Assembly (NCBI GenBank): GCA_015064355.1
Contig: SVSJ01000005.1
Coordinates: 1 to 64,000, forward strand
Reading direction: 5' to 3'
Source of the DNA: Oscillospiraceae bacterium
GTDB taxonomy: Bacteria > Bacillota > Clostridia > Oscillospirales > CAG-272
DNA length: 64,000 nt
The notes beneath the pieces were generated by a model that was given only the letters and a program-made list of their open reading frames with translations, did no database searches and was not told the DNA's origin. Each line of letters begins with the position of its first letter. Position 1 is the stretch's first letter. This document shows positions 27,284-37,215 of this stretch, piece by piece. Both the position numbers and the translations under genes were made by a program.

Positions 27284-27832
27284 GTTTTCTTTTATTGCCT
27301 TGAAGCTCTTTTTATACATGATAAAGTACATTACCGCTGCGACTATTGCAGCTGCAAGACAAGCGGAGATCATTGTCCACACAGCCCAGTCCGGAAGTGT
27401 CTTGAACAAAAACAGAACGATCAGTGTGAAATCAATGAGGAATGTTGATATCTTTCCGTGGAGTCTTGCTGCGTGAACGTCCTTTGTTTTCTTATAATAC
27501 ACAAGTCCGACAACTCCCATTCCGATCTCTTTCACGAACAGTACGGCAAACAGTACAGTAAGCTGCGGATAGGTGCTCAAAAGGCACAAAATCATTGCAA
27601 GCTGCATAAGCTTATCAGCGAATCCGTCAAGGCCTTTACCGAACTTCGACACAGCATCATACTTTCTCGCCACCTTACCATCCACCATATCTGTAAGGCA
27701 AGACAGTGCAAGAACAGCTACCGCCCACAAGTGGCAACCCTGTGTGTGATAAAGAATGATTATAGGAATTATGAGAAATATTCTCAAAAAGCTGAGGATA
27801 TTCGGTATTTGTTTAACGAACTTCTTATTCAT
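27278..27832 (-). CDS. CDP-alcohol phosphatidyltransferase family protein
   Basis: QIPNILSFLRIFLIIPIIIL; DMVDGKVARKYDAVSKFGKGLDGFADK (D-G-x-x-A-R...G-x3-D-x3-D). Confidence 0.9.
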   Translation of the reverse strand: MNKKFVKQIPNILSFLRIFLIIPIIILYHTQGCHLWAVAVLALSCLTDMVDGKVARKYDAVSKFGKGLDGFADKLMQLAMILCLLSTYPQLTVLFAVLFVKEIGMGVVGLVYYKKTKDVHAARLHGKISTFLIDFTLIVLFLFKTLPDWAVWTMISACLAAAIVAAVMYFIMYKKSFKAIKENE

Positions 27833-27879
27833 GATTTTCTCCTGGAGAACTCAAAAATTTTACAAAGATGACAATTTGA

Positions 27880-30879
27880 TTACTCTGTTCTGAGGGCAAC
27901 AACAGGGTCCTTCTTTGCGGCACTTCTTGAGGGAATAATACCGGCAATAAGAGTAAGAACAACGCTGATTATTACAAGAACAATTGCAGCTTCGATGGGC
28001 AGATATGTCTTCAGATTTGCAAGTCCTGTAAGATGCTGGAGGATCATATCAATGGGTATGCAGAGGAGATATGTGATCACTACGCCAAGGAGACCTGCTG
28101 TGAATCCGATGATAACTGTTTCTGCATTAAAGAGGCTGGAGACATTCTTCTTCGACGCGCCGATAGCACGAAGGATGCCGATCTCTTTAGTTCTTTCCTG
28201 AACAGAGATAAGGGTAATTACACCTATCATAATCGCAGAAACCACAAGGGAAACTGCTACAAAGGATATAAGCACGTAGGTGATTGCATCAAGAATTACT
28301 GTTATGGAGCTCATCATAATGCCCACGTAATCAGTATAACTTATTTTTGACACTTCGTCTACAGTTTCGTTGTATTTTTCTATGGCTGATTCAATAATAT
28401 CTTTATTTGCGAAGGTGGATGCAAACAAATTTACGGTTGAGGGGGAATCTATATCCACGTTACCGAGGAGTCGAAGATTATCCTCATAGGTTGATGGGGA
28501 AAAGTCAAGAACCGCATCATAATAATCGGCGCACTGCTCCGTGGTATATGTGGTAAGCTCTGCGTCAAATATCATAACAAGCTGCTCAGGGGGATACTGT
28601 GACATCTCAGCTCTGACACCGGCAACGTACTGCATTGTGAACTGTTCAACCACAGACTCGGCGTAGAGCTTTGTTATTTCCTCGTCAGGCATTGCCTGGA
28701 TATAGCTTCTGATCTCAGACTCTGCCATACCTGTCTGAGCAACGATGCCGGCTATCATCTGCTCCTCCACTGCTGCTCTGTTGTAGTCCTTCATTGCATT
28801 CTGAAGAGCAGCATTGATCTGCTCGTCACTCGGGATGCTTTTGATCTTTACAATAGCTTCTGCTTTTTCGGCAGGTGTAAGGGCTTCGGCGTACTCCTTG
28901 AATTTCTCTGCCTTATACTCTGCTGTTACCTCGTCAGTTTCCGGCTTGAAAGGCAGACCGGTGAAAATATCAACGGTGGGATCTGCAAGCTGTGCAGCAA
29001 TGGATTTAGATTCGCCGGAGCGGTTTATGATATACTCTGTCAGCTCTGAAGTGTATGCAATAGAACCTGTGAGCATAGAGGAAACAGATTCATCGTTAGG
29101 TCTGATAATACCCGATACCTTTAGCTTAAGCCCGTTATCATAGAGATATCTCAGCCCGGCGTTGGTTTCGCGGAGATCCTTATATACACCTGTACTATCG
29201 TCATATGAATAGCATTCGGAGCTTAATATAACTCTGAATTCCATGTCGCATATTTCTTCGTAAGTCCAAAAATCCTCTGACTTTTCAACAGTTGAACCGT
29301 CGATGGCAGACTGCATAATGGCTTCAATATCCTTTTCAGACTTAAGGCCAAGAGCATAAAGGGTCATATCGGACAGTTCGTTATTCTCGTCAAGCACAAG
29401 GACTATTTCGTCGTACTCCGTAGGCCATGTGCCGTAGACCAGGTCGTATTGCTTTTCAAGGAGAGCATTGATCAGCTTACCGTTTTCTCCCGGGAGCATC
29501 TCCTGCCACAGATTAATTCCGCCTGACATCATGGGGGTCATCATACTGTTCGATGATGCGGCATTCATGTTCTCTGCCATTGCCGCACCCATATTCTTTG
29601 CAATAAGATTTCCGACAAGGGTGTTAAGATCGGAGCGGATTATCGTTCCGTCAATACTTTCGGTATAAACAAGGAGGTCAATGTTGTAAGTATACTGAAC
29701 ACCGCTCAGGGCATTGGCGAGGTCAAATTCGCTTTCAGGGTTTTCACGCTCACGCTCGATAAATTCCTTGAATGATTTTAGGTCGTTTGTGTCAGTTTCA
29801 ATGCTGTTCATAGCATTCACAAGGTCGTACAGGGCGGCCTTCTGATAAACTGCGTCCTTATCGTGAGAGAAAGATGATTCCGCTGACGCAATGAAAGTTT
29901 CCATAAGGGAGCCGAGATTAGCGTGTTCCTCTTCGATCACAAGGGGATAAGACGCAAGGGTGTCCTCCTGGACTGAATTGATAAACGCCGTTGCTCCTTG
30001 AGAAACCGCGAGAATAAGCGCGATTCCGATAATACCGATGCTTCCCGCAAAAGAGGTGAGAATTGTTCTGCCCTTCTTTGTGAAGAGATTTTTCATTGAA
30101 AGGCCAAATGAGGTTGCGGGAGACATTGAGGGCATTTTTTGCTTTCCACGCTTTGCTGTCTTTTCTGTTGCGGCAGCAAGCTCACGGGATACTTCCTCAT
30201 CGGTAAGGGGGGCACTATCATCGGTAATGACGCCGTCGAGCATGCGGACGATTCTGGTAGAGTACTTCTCTGCAAGCTCAGGGTTATGTGTTACCATAAT
30301 TACAAGGCGGTTTTTTGAGATTTCTTTAAGGATCTCCATTACCTGCAGGCTTGTTTCCGTGTCAAGAGCGCCTGTGGGCTCGTCTGCGAGGATTATGTCG
30401 GGATTGTTGACAATTGCGCGGGCGATCGCAACACGCTGCATTTGGCCTCCTGACATCTCTGAGGGCTTCTTCTTAAGCTGATCCCCAAGTCCTACGTCAC
30501 TGAGTGCTTTTATTGCTTTTTTTCTGCGTTCAGCCTTTGATACACCTGACAAAGTAAGCGCAAGCTCAACATTCTGAAGAACTGTCTGGTGAGGGATAAG
30601 ATTGTAGCTCTGGAAAACAAAACCAACAGAATGGTTACGGTATGAGTCCCAGTCTCTGTCCTTATAGTCCTTTGTTGAACGGCCGTTTATGATAAGATCG
30701 CCGCTTGTGTAGTGATCAAGGCCGCCGATAATATTCAACATTGTGGTTTTACCGCATCCTGACTGGCCGAGAATTGATACAAACTCGCTGGAGCGGAATT
30801 TCAAGTCAATGCCGGCGAGAGCATTTACTACCCCGTCACCTATTGGGTAGTCCTTTTTAATTTGCTTTAATTCGAGCAT
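27880..30879 (-). CDS. Fused ABC transporter: ATP-binding domain plus FtsX/MacB-type permease
   Basis: Walker A GQSGCGKTTMLN; signature MSGGQMQRVAIARAIVNNPDIILADEPTGALD; large extracellular region; C-terminal FtsX-like TMs with VQERTKEIGILRAIGASKKNV. Confidence 0.93.
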   Translation of the reverse strand: MLELKQIKKDYPIGDGVVNALAGIDLKFRSSEFVSILGQSGCGKTTMLNIIGGLDHYTSGDLIINGRSTKDYKDRDWDSYRNHSVGFVFQSYNLIPHQTVLQNVELALTLSGVSKAERRKKAIKALSDVGLGDQLKKKPSEMSGGQMQRVAIARAIVNNPDIILADEPTGALDTETSLQVMEILKEISKNRLVIMVTHNPELAEKYSTRIVRMLDGVITDDSAPLTDEEVSRELAAATEKTAKRGKQKMPSMSPATSFGLSMKNLFTKKGRTILTSFAGSIGIIGIALILAVSQGATAFINSVQEDTLASYPLVIEEEHANLGSLMETFIASAESSFSHDKDAVYQKAALYDLVNAMNSIETDTNDLKSFKEFIERERENPESEFDLANALSGVQYTYNIDLLVYTESIDGTIIRSDLNTLVGNLIAKNMGAAMAENMNAASSNSMMTPMMSGGINLWQEMLPGENGKLINALLEKQYDLVYGTWPTEYDEIVLVLDENNELSDMTLYALGLKSEKDIEAIMQSAIDGSTVEKSEDFWTYEEICDMEFRVILSSECYSYDDSTGVYKDLRETNAGLRYLYDNGLKLKVSGIIRPNDESVSSMLTGSIAYTSELTEYIINRSGESKSIAAQLADPTVDIFTGLPFKPETDEVTAEYKAEKFKEYAEALTPAEKAEAIVKIKSIPSDEQINAALQNAMKDYNRAAVEEQMIAGIVAQTGMAESEIRSYIQAMPDEEITKLYAESVVEQFTMQYVAGVRAEMSQYPPEQLVMIFDAELTTYTTEQCADYYDAVLDFSPSTYEDNLRLLGNVDIDSPSTVNLFASTFANKDIIESAIEKYNETVDEVSKISYTDYVGIMMSSITVILDAITYVLISFVAVSLVVSAIMIGVITLISVQERTKEIGILRAIGASKKNVSSLFNAETVIIGFTAGLLGVVITYLLCIPIDMILQHLTGLANLKTYLPIEAAIVLVIISVVLTLIAGIIPSRSAAKKDPVVALRTE

Positions 30880-30965
30880 TTAGTTACCTTTCATAATTAT
30901 ATAATATTATTCTTCTTCATTATTTTAGGATGTTATTCAGCCGTCCGCATAGATAACGTAATGAT

Positions 30966-32003
30966 TTATCTCTTGAGAGTTACTGTGAATATACAGCCTC
31001 CGCTCGGCTTATTTTCAGCCTGAGCTCTGCCGCCGCACACGTCGAGAATCTGCTTTACAAGAGCAAGGCCAAGGCCGTTCCCTTCTTCTTTATGTGAGCT
31101 GTCTGCCTGATAGAACTTATCGAAAATATGATTGAGCTTATCTGCTGGAATACCGGGGCCGTTGTCTTCAACTGCAACTGTTATACTGTCGCCAGCGCAC
31201 GATGCTGTGATCGCTATGGCACCCTCGTCCGGGCTGAACTTTACTGCGTTATCAATAATATTCGTCCAAACGTGGAGCATTATGCTTTCGTTCCCGTAAT
31301 ATTCTATTTCGTCGAGTTCAAGATCAAAGTCGATTCCTTTGCTCGACCACTTCTCCTCAAGGAGGAGGATTGCCTGGCGAATCTGCTCGTCAAGGCGGTA
31401 ATTAACGGGCTTTGTCTGGATCGCTTGATTATCAACTTTTGAAAGGAGCAGAATGTTTCCCACAAGGTCTGACACACGTCTTGTGTTATGTAGGATCTTG
31501 TGGACGTACTTGTTTTTCTCCTCTTCCGTAAGACTGCCGTCCTGGAGGAGAGTTGCATATCCCTCTATTGCATTGATCGGGGTCTTGAATTCGTGAGAAA
31601 CGTTTGAAACAAAATCACTCTGGAGCATTTCTGTGTTCGCCAGTTCCTTTGTCATAAGATTATAGCTGGCGTACAGCTCCTTGATCTCTTCTATTATGCT
31701 ATTGGTTTCAAGAGTATTACCGAACTCCCCTTTTGCGACACTCTTCATGGCTTTGCTCAGTCGTGTTACCGGTCTGAAGAAAAAGTAATTCATGATTGTA
31801 GTCAAAACCGCGCCAATAACAATGCTGATCAAGGTAAGCCACAGCGCCGGAGGAATATGGATCTCGATTCCGAGCACCTTCTGGACAAGCACGTCTGTTA
31901 GTATTGCGAAAATTACAGTCAGCGCAATTTCGGTAAGGGTTATTATGGTAATATAAAAGTGGAGGCTGTGTGGCCAATTCCTAATGGCACGTAATAGTCT
32001 CAT
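30966..32003 (-). CDS. Sensor histidine kinase (HAMP)
   Basis: SDFVSNVSHEFKTPINAIEGYATLL H-box; NIIDNAVKF N-box; VEDNGPGIP; GNGLGLALV. Confidence 0.96.
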   Translation of the reverse strand: MRLLRAIRNWPHSLHFYITIITLTEIALTVIFAILTDVLVQKVLGIEIHIPPALWLTLISIVIGAVLTTIMNYFFFRPVTRLSKAMKSVAKGEFGNTLETNSIIEEIKELYASYNLMTKELANTEMLQSDFVSNVSHEFKTPINAIEGYATLLQDGSLTEEEKNKYVHKILHNTRRVSDLVGNILLLSKVDNQAIQTKPVNYRLDEQIRQAILLLEEKWSSKGIDFDLELDEIEYYGNESIMLHVWTNIIDNAVKFSPDEGAIAITASCAGDSITVAVEDNGPGIPADKLNHIFDKFYQADSSHKEEGNGLGLALVKQILDVCGGRAQAENKPSGGCIFTVTLKR

Positions 32004-32671
32004 TGTTTTACCACCTTGTATCCAAGTCCGCGGATCGTGACGATCTTAAAATCCCGGTTGTCACGAAACCTGTCGCGGAGTCTGCCTATATGCACGTCAA
32101 CCGTGTGGGTATCGCTGTCGGATTCATATCCCCAAATGTCATCCATAAGCTGCTGTCTGGTGAATATCTTTCCGGGATATGCGGACATTTTGTAAAGAAG
32201 CATAAACTCTTTCTGTGGAAGGATCACGCTCTCTCCGCCGGTCGTTACAGTGAGTGAATCGCACTCAAGAACCGTGTCGCCGATTATCTGGCGTCTCTCA
32301 TTTGCCATTTGTGCTCTGCGAAGCAACGCGCTGACGCGGAGGACCATTTCATTAACGTTTATTGGCTTTACCATATAGTCGTCGCTGCCGGAAATAAAGC
32401 CAAGTCTCATATCGTCAAATGCGTCTTTCGCGGTGATCATAAGCACGGGAGTTGTATTGCCCGCAGCCCTGAGTGTGCGTACAAACTCGTACCCGTCCAT
32501 CTCGGGCATCATTATATCGGAGATGATAACGTCATAGTATGTTTCGTCAAGCTCCCTGAGGGCCTCCAAGCCGTTCTTGACACCTGTAACGGAGTAGCCG
32601 TTTTTCATAAGCACGTGGCGGAACAGCTGCAAAAGTTCTTTATCATCTTCAGCTATCAAAATCTTGAACAT
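32000..32671 (-). CDS. OmpR-family response regulator
   Basis: KILIAEDDKELLQLFRHVL; DVIISDIMMPEMDGYEFV; wHTH TRQQLMDDIWGYESDSDTHTVDVHIGRLRDRF; 4-nt overlap with HK. Confidence 0.97.
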   Translation of the reverse strand: MFKILIAEDDKELLQLFRHVLMKNGYSVTGVKNGLEALRELDETYYDVIISDIMMPEMDGYEFVRTLRAAGNTTPVLMITAKDAFDDMRLGFISGSDDYMVKPINVNEMVLRVSALLRRAQMANERRQIIGDTVLECDSLTVTTGGESVILPQKEFMLLYKMSAYPGKIFTRQQLMDDIWGYESDSDTHTVDVHIGRLRDRFRDNRDFKIVTIRGLGYKVVKQ

Positions 32672-32930
32672 ATATAATACTCCAGTAAATGTTAACTACT
32701 CATATTATAATGGGTAAATGTAAAATAAGTATAAATTATATCTCAATTATTGTTGATATTAGTAAATTTCGGCTACCACCCCTTATTATACTAAAGGGAA
32801 TTTCACTTGTCAAGAAATGCTATAAATGTGCTTTTGCAATATTATTAGAAAATCAGTTAAATTTGTTGACAATCAACCTACTGTATGATAAAATTTTTCT
32901 ATAGAGAATCATCATTTATGGAGATCGATT

Positions 32931-33707
32931 ATGAAAAGGAAGAATTACGACGGTAGCGAATATATTGACAGACCGGATCTCAACAAGTGCCCTGACTGCG
33001 GCTGTTATTTCGGCGGTCAGAACTGCCCTCTCTGCGGCAAGCCCTGCCCTGAGGAAATGAAAGCCGGAAACCGCAAGCCTGAGGCTAAACCGAAGCCGCA
33101 AAAGGTCAAGGTTGTAGGTTCCTTTGCCTGGTATCATACCTGGTGGTTTATTGCTGTTATGATGTTTATCTCACCTGTTATTGGCATAATCCTCCTTGCA
33201 ACAAGCCCGCGAAAGACTTGGGTGAAGATCTTGGTTTCGCTCCTCATTATTTCCCCATACATAATTTTAATTGCGACTACCTACGGCTCTTTACTCTTCA
33301 TTGGGCTCTCTAATAAGACTCAAGTACCCGTTGACACATCTTTAACGCGGACTGAATATATTGAGGCGTGTGATGAAGTTGATGTTGAGGCCTTCTACAG
33401 AGATTATTCCGAATACGCAGAAGACTATGTTGCCCTCAACGTTATAGTTGAAGAAAAGATCACTGATTCGAACATCGACTCATTCGGCAGCGAGTATAAT
33501 GTTTACTACCTCTGCTCTCCTGTGGGCGGCGGGGACTACAAGATTCTTGTTCGCGACTGTGTTCAATCCGCAAAGAGAAACTATATCTCGGGAGACGTGA
33601 TCACGGTTTACGGCGAAGGTGCCGGGCAGATCACCGTTTACGGTATGGGCAATACTCCCGTCTCTGCCCCCTGCGTTTATGCCGCGCACATTGATGTTGA
33701 AAAATAA
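32931..33707 (+). CDS. Membrane protein with N-terminal zinc ribbon, function unknown
   Basis: CPDCGCYFGGQNCPLCGKPC zinc-ribbon motif, two predicted TM segments, extracytoplasmic C-terminus. Confidence 0.7.
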   Translation: MKRKNYDGSEYIDRPDLNKCPDCGCYFGGQNCPLCGKPCPEEMKAGNRKPEAKPKPQKVKVVGSFAWYHTWWFIAVMMFISPVIGIILLATSPRKTWVKILVSLLIISPYIILIATTYGSLLFIGLSNKTQVPVDTSLTRTEYIEACDEVDVEAFYRDYSEYAEDYVALNVIVEEKITDSNIDSFGSEYNVYYLCSPVGGGDYKILVRDCVQSAKRNYISGDVITVYGEGAGQITVYGMGNTPVSAPCVYAAHIDVEK

Positions 33708-33713
33708 AAACAA

Positions 33714-33747
33714 AAAGTACGTATCCTAAAAGGTTACGTACTTCTTT
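33714..33747. terminator. Rho-independent terminator between convergent genes
   Basis: AAAAAGTACGTA-tcctaaaaggt-TACGTACTTCTTTTT. Confidence 0.75.
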
Positions 33748-35313
33748 TTATTCAAAAATTATCTCTGCCGATTCGTATGGCGTGTTTTCCTGGGCTACAG
33801 TAGGCTCTGACCATTCTGAACGGTCGAATCTGCACACTATACTCGCAAGCGAATCGCATCCCGACAATGCATACTCGCCAATATGAGTAATGGGCGACGA
33901 GATTACGATCTTTTCGAGAGCTATGCAGTTTGAGAAAGAATATGCCTCGATTGATGTAATGCCGCTGCCAAGCTCGATGCTTTTAAGATTAACACAATTA
34001 TTAAAGGCACGATGTCCAACGGCTCTGACACCGTCGTGAATGGTCACTGTTTCAAGTGAGCTGCAGTTTATAAATGCACGTGGCATGATCGTTGTCAGGC
34101 TTTTGCCAAAATGAATGGACTTAAGTGATGTGCAGTTCATGAACGCCTGCTCGCCAATAACTTCGACTGTGTCGGGAATTATGATTTCGTTAAGGGAGGT
34201 TGCGTTCAAGAATATGTTTTTCTCAAGCTCCCGCACTACGATTTCATCGACAACATGGGGGATCTCAAGATCAGTATAGTCTCCCTCATACTTGTTTTCC
34301 ACAAATGTAAGTACTCCGTCATCACTGATACCAAACCACGGTTCCTCGCCGGAATCTGTTATATACAAGTCTGAAACCCCTGTGAGGTTAACAAATTTCT
34401 CGTATGTAAACGACTCCACAAGTTCTTTGGAGTTTTTGAAATTGCCAAGGTCTTGGAATATCTCGATAGCACGATCGTAGTCTCCAAGCGTTGCAAGCTT
34501 GTGGGCTTTATTATATCGCGATTGGGGAATGATATAGACCACTGACAGCAGTGTAAGAATAACAACAAGTATAAGGGATGCGAGAATCAGGGCCATCTTC
34601 GTTTTGTCGGAAACCGCTTTCTCTGCTTCCTTTTTCTTTACCCTATTTACGGGAGTGGGCTTTTTGCCATCTTCAACGATGTCCTTTTGGCTCTCCAGGT
34701 ATTCTCTGTCGAAATTTGAGTCAAGCCAGGACTTAATAACACCGCATCCGGCACAGGAGCGGGACTCGCTTACGTTGATACTTCCGCAGGTGCATCTCCA
34801 GCCGCCGTCCACCTTATCGGGATAGTATTTTGCCTCAGTCTTTCCGCGGCAAATGGTTTTGATCACAGGATAAAGCGTATCGGTCTGCCAGATTATCTTC
34901 TGCTCGGGAAGCTCAACTCCTGTGTCAGAGGAAACATTCTCCCAGAATCCTCCGTCAGAATAGTTGACTCTATTAATGATCGCTACGGCATATGCAGCAT
35001 CGGACTTCTCCGCTTTGACATAGCTGTAGCCAACATTAAGCTCTGTCAGAATCTCCTCGCAGATAAGTTCGCGACGGCTGCTATAGTACTGAATGTTAGC
35101 CGAATAGCTGTCAATTTTCCGATCTGTGCAAAGCACTGATGCGATCCCAAGATAAAGCTCGTTTTCCTTAGAGGCGCACAATTTCACCTCAGTGATCTTT
35201 ATGGGACAGCCCCTTAACCAAGCCGACTGCTTGCGACTGCTTATTATTTTCATATTCTTTTCGTCGGTCATCCGGCCATCCTCGTTTTCGTATTTGTTAT
35301 TATATAATACCAC
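33748..35313 (-). CDS. Leucine-rich repeat (BspA/LRR_5 type) protein with internal zinc ribbon and TM
   Basis: RCTCGSINVSESRSCAGCG; TM ALILASLILVVILTLLSVVYII; YDRAIEIFQDLGNFKNSKEL; LRR_5 repeats (NATSLNEIIIPDTVEVIGEQAFMNCTSLKSIHFG...). Confidence 0.85.
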   Translation of the reverse strand: MVLYNNKYENEDGRMTDEKNMKIISSRKQSAWLRGCPIKITEVKLCASKENELYLGIASVLCTDRKIDSYSANIQYYSSRRELICEEILTELNVGYSYVKAEKSDAAYAVAIINRVNYSDGGFWENVSSDTGVELPEQKIIWQTDTLYPVIKTICRGKTEAKYYPDKVDGGWRCTCGSINVSESRSCAGCGVIKSWLDSNFDREYLESQKDIVEDGKKPTPVNRVKKKEAEKAVSDKTKMALILASLILVVILTLLSVVYIIPQSRYNKAHKLATLGDYDRAIEIFQDLGNFKNSKELVESFTYEKFVNLTGVSDLYITDSGEEPWFGISDDGVLTFVENKYEGDYTDLEIPHVVDEIVVRELEKNIFLNATSLNEIIIPDTVEVIGEQAFMNCTSLKSIHFGKSLTTIMPRAFINCSSLETVTIHDGVRAVGHRAFNNCVNLKSIELGSGITSIEAYSFSNCIALEKIVISSPITHIGEYALSGCDSLASIVCRFDRSEWSEPTVAQENTPYESAEIIFE

Positions 35314-35347
35314 AAAATAAGGACAATATCAACCGGATTTTCCCAAT

Positions 35348-35899
35348 TCACGCAAGTCTGCCAAGTTTTTCTGCTGCTTGTTCTCCGCAAATTACGTCAC
35401 AATGCTCGTTTATGTAATAGTAAGTATAACCCGGGCACAAGCTTCCCATATTCTCTCCCGCAATGTGGGTTTCGTTGTCAAGCATCAGATAATAATTATG
35501 TCTGTCGCGGTCAACATACGCGGTGCTTGCACCCAAGTAGCCGGTTTGCCAAAGTCCGTAGCAACAGCCGAGAAGATACGACATCTCATCAAAGGAATAA
35601 ATTATCCTTTTTTCTTTTGGAATATATTTCTTATATTCTGCAAGTGCTCTCTCTTCCCCTCTATGCATCTTAATATTGTCGTGATGCTCAAGTTTTGTAA
35701 CAAATAGCTCGCATCCACCTTCACGGGAGGGATACATCTGTATGAACACGCGGCCTGAAATCGGTGCGTATCCGCATTTTGTCTGGGCATCGTTTATTAT
35801 TTCCCTGAGTATTTCTTTCGTGTTTCCTGTATATGAAGCCATATCTGACGAGGTCAGCATAAGCTTGAATTTTGAATCGCTGATTACAATGAGTTCCAT
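35348..35899 (-). CDS. Conserved-looking protein of unknown function, 183 aa
   Basis: Complete ORF MELIVISDSKFKLMLTSSDMASY...; adaptor-like MecA-type N-terminus is possible but not established. Confidence 0.5.
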   Translation of the reverse strand: MELIVISDSKFKLMLTSSDMASYTGNTKEILREIINDAQTKCGYAPISGRVFIQMYPSREGGCELFVTKLEHHDNIKMHRGEERALAEYKKYIPKEKRIIYSFDEMSYLLGCCYGLWQTGYLGASTAYVDRDRHNYYLMLDNETHIAGENMGSLCPGYTYYYINEHCDVICGEQAAEKLGRLA

Positions 35900-36021
35900 A
35901 AAATCTCCACCTTAAATTCTTGATACACTAACATTATAATCTCATAGCCTCAAAAATGTAACCCCTAAATTTATGGAAAGAGAGGCAGGAAAAACGGTTA
36001 CAGCTCCAAAAATTAGATAAT

Positions 36022-36060
36022 AAAAGGACCAATCCGAGCCATTTCGGACTGATCCTTTTC
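36022..36060 (-). terminator. Rho-independent terminator after the FtsW/RodA gene
   Basis: AAAAGGAccaaTCCGAgccattTCGGActgaTCCTTTT. Confidence 0.75.
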
Positions 36061-36062
36061 TA

Positions 36063-37181
36063 TTATTGGGTTTCTCTTTCGAAATAATATTTTTTGTTGT
36101 GGGTACATATGCTTTGCAGAATTCCCACGCAGATATACATTGACAGAATCGACGACGCGCCGTATGAGAAGAACGGCAACGTGATTCCGACTACGGGAAG
36201 AAGTGCTAAGCACATTCCAATGTTCTCAACTGCCTGTGCGATGAGCATTCCCGCAATACCTACGCAAATGTAAGAGGCGTATTTCTTGCGGGTTTGTCTT
36301 GCCAAAAGCAGAATACGGATTATCAGGGTAACGATGAGAACTATGTAGAGTAGCGTTCCAAGGAATCCGAACTTTTCAGCAAGAACGGAGAACAGAAAGT
36401 CTGACTGACCGCCCCACAGCTTTGCGTACTGTGTACCACCGGAGAAGCCTGCCCCTCTGAATCCGCCTGCGATTATTGCGTCACGGCTTCGCAGAGCATG
36501 CCATCCGCTTCCGAGGGGGTCAAGCTCCGGGTTGAAGCCTGCGATAATTCTCATTTGCTGTTTCTCGGTAAGTACGGACCAGGCAAAAGGTGATGCGATC
36601 AGCACCATTCCCGCAACTCCGGCGAAGTACCACATTGATACCCCTGCACCGAAAAGCATAAATGCCATAATTGCCATATACACCAGTGCCATACCAAGGT
36701 CGCCCTGCCAAAGTACCATACCGATTATAAGTCCGGCATGGAGTGCAAGCTGGAGGATGGACAGAGGATGGTTGATCTTATCCTTTACCCTGTCAAGATG
36801 GAGAGCAAAGGTGATCATAAACGTAACCTTTACAAGCTCCGTAGGCTGAATAGAAACATTACCGAATGAGATCCAGTTTTCGTTACCGTTACTGCCTGTG
36901 CCCCAGATTTTTACTATGATGATAAGAATAATTGAGGCGGCGAAAAACGCGAATTTCAGTTTCTGGAAAAGGGCGTCGTAGTCGATAAATGTTATTACGA
37001 ACATAACCAGAATGCTCACAACAGACGCAAATATCTGCACCTTAACGTACCAGGAGCCATATGCGTCTGCGGCGGAGGCCAAGGTGATTATGCTAAGAAT
37101 ATTCATTCCAAGAACGCAAAGAAGGATAACCGGGTCGATTCGCCTGAATTTCTCACGGTTTGAAATCGAAAACTCTCTCAT
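36063..37181 (-). CDS. FtsW/RodA/SpoVE family SEDS peptidoglycan polymerase
   Basis: Polytopic; SFGNVSIQPTELVKVTFMI; LTEKQQMRIIAGFNPELDPLGSGWHALRSRDAIIAGGFRGAGF; LPVVGITLPFFSYGASS. Confidence 0.92.
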   Translation of the reverse strand: MREFSISNREKFRRIDPVILLCVLGMNILSIITLASAADAYGSWYVKVQIFASVVSILVMFVITFIDYDALFQKLKFAFFAASIILIIIVKIWGTGSNGNENWISFGNVSIQPTELVKVTFMITFALHLDRVKDKINHPLSILQLALHAGLIIGMVLWQGDLGMALVYMAIMAFMLFGAGVSMWYFAGVAGMVLIASPFAWSVLTEKQQMRIIAGFNPELDPLGSGWHALRSRDAIIAGGFRGAGFSGGTQYAKLWGGQSDFLFSVLAEKFGFLGTLLYIVLIVTLIIRILLLARQTRKKYASYICVGIAGMLIAQAVENIGMCLALLPVVGITLPFFSYGASSILSMYICVGILQSICTHNKKYYFERETQ

Positions 37182-37215
37182 GTTATCCTCCTTTTCGTAG
37201 GTTATTTGTATTTAA

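Noticed and set aside
35348-35899. MecA-type ClpC adaptor identity for the 183-aa protein
   Set aside because: N-terminus is loosely compatible (MELIVISDSKFKLMLTSSDM) but I cannot confirm the conserved C-terminal domain by eye; left as unknown function.
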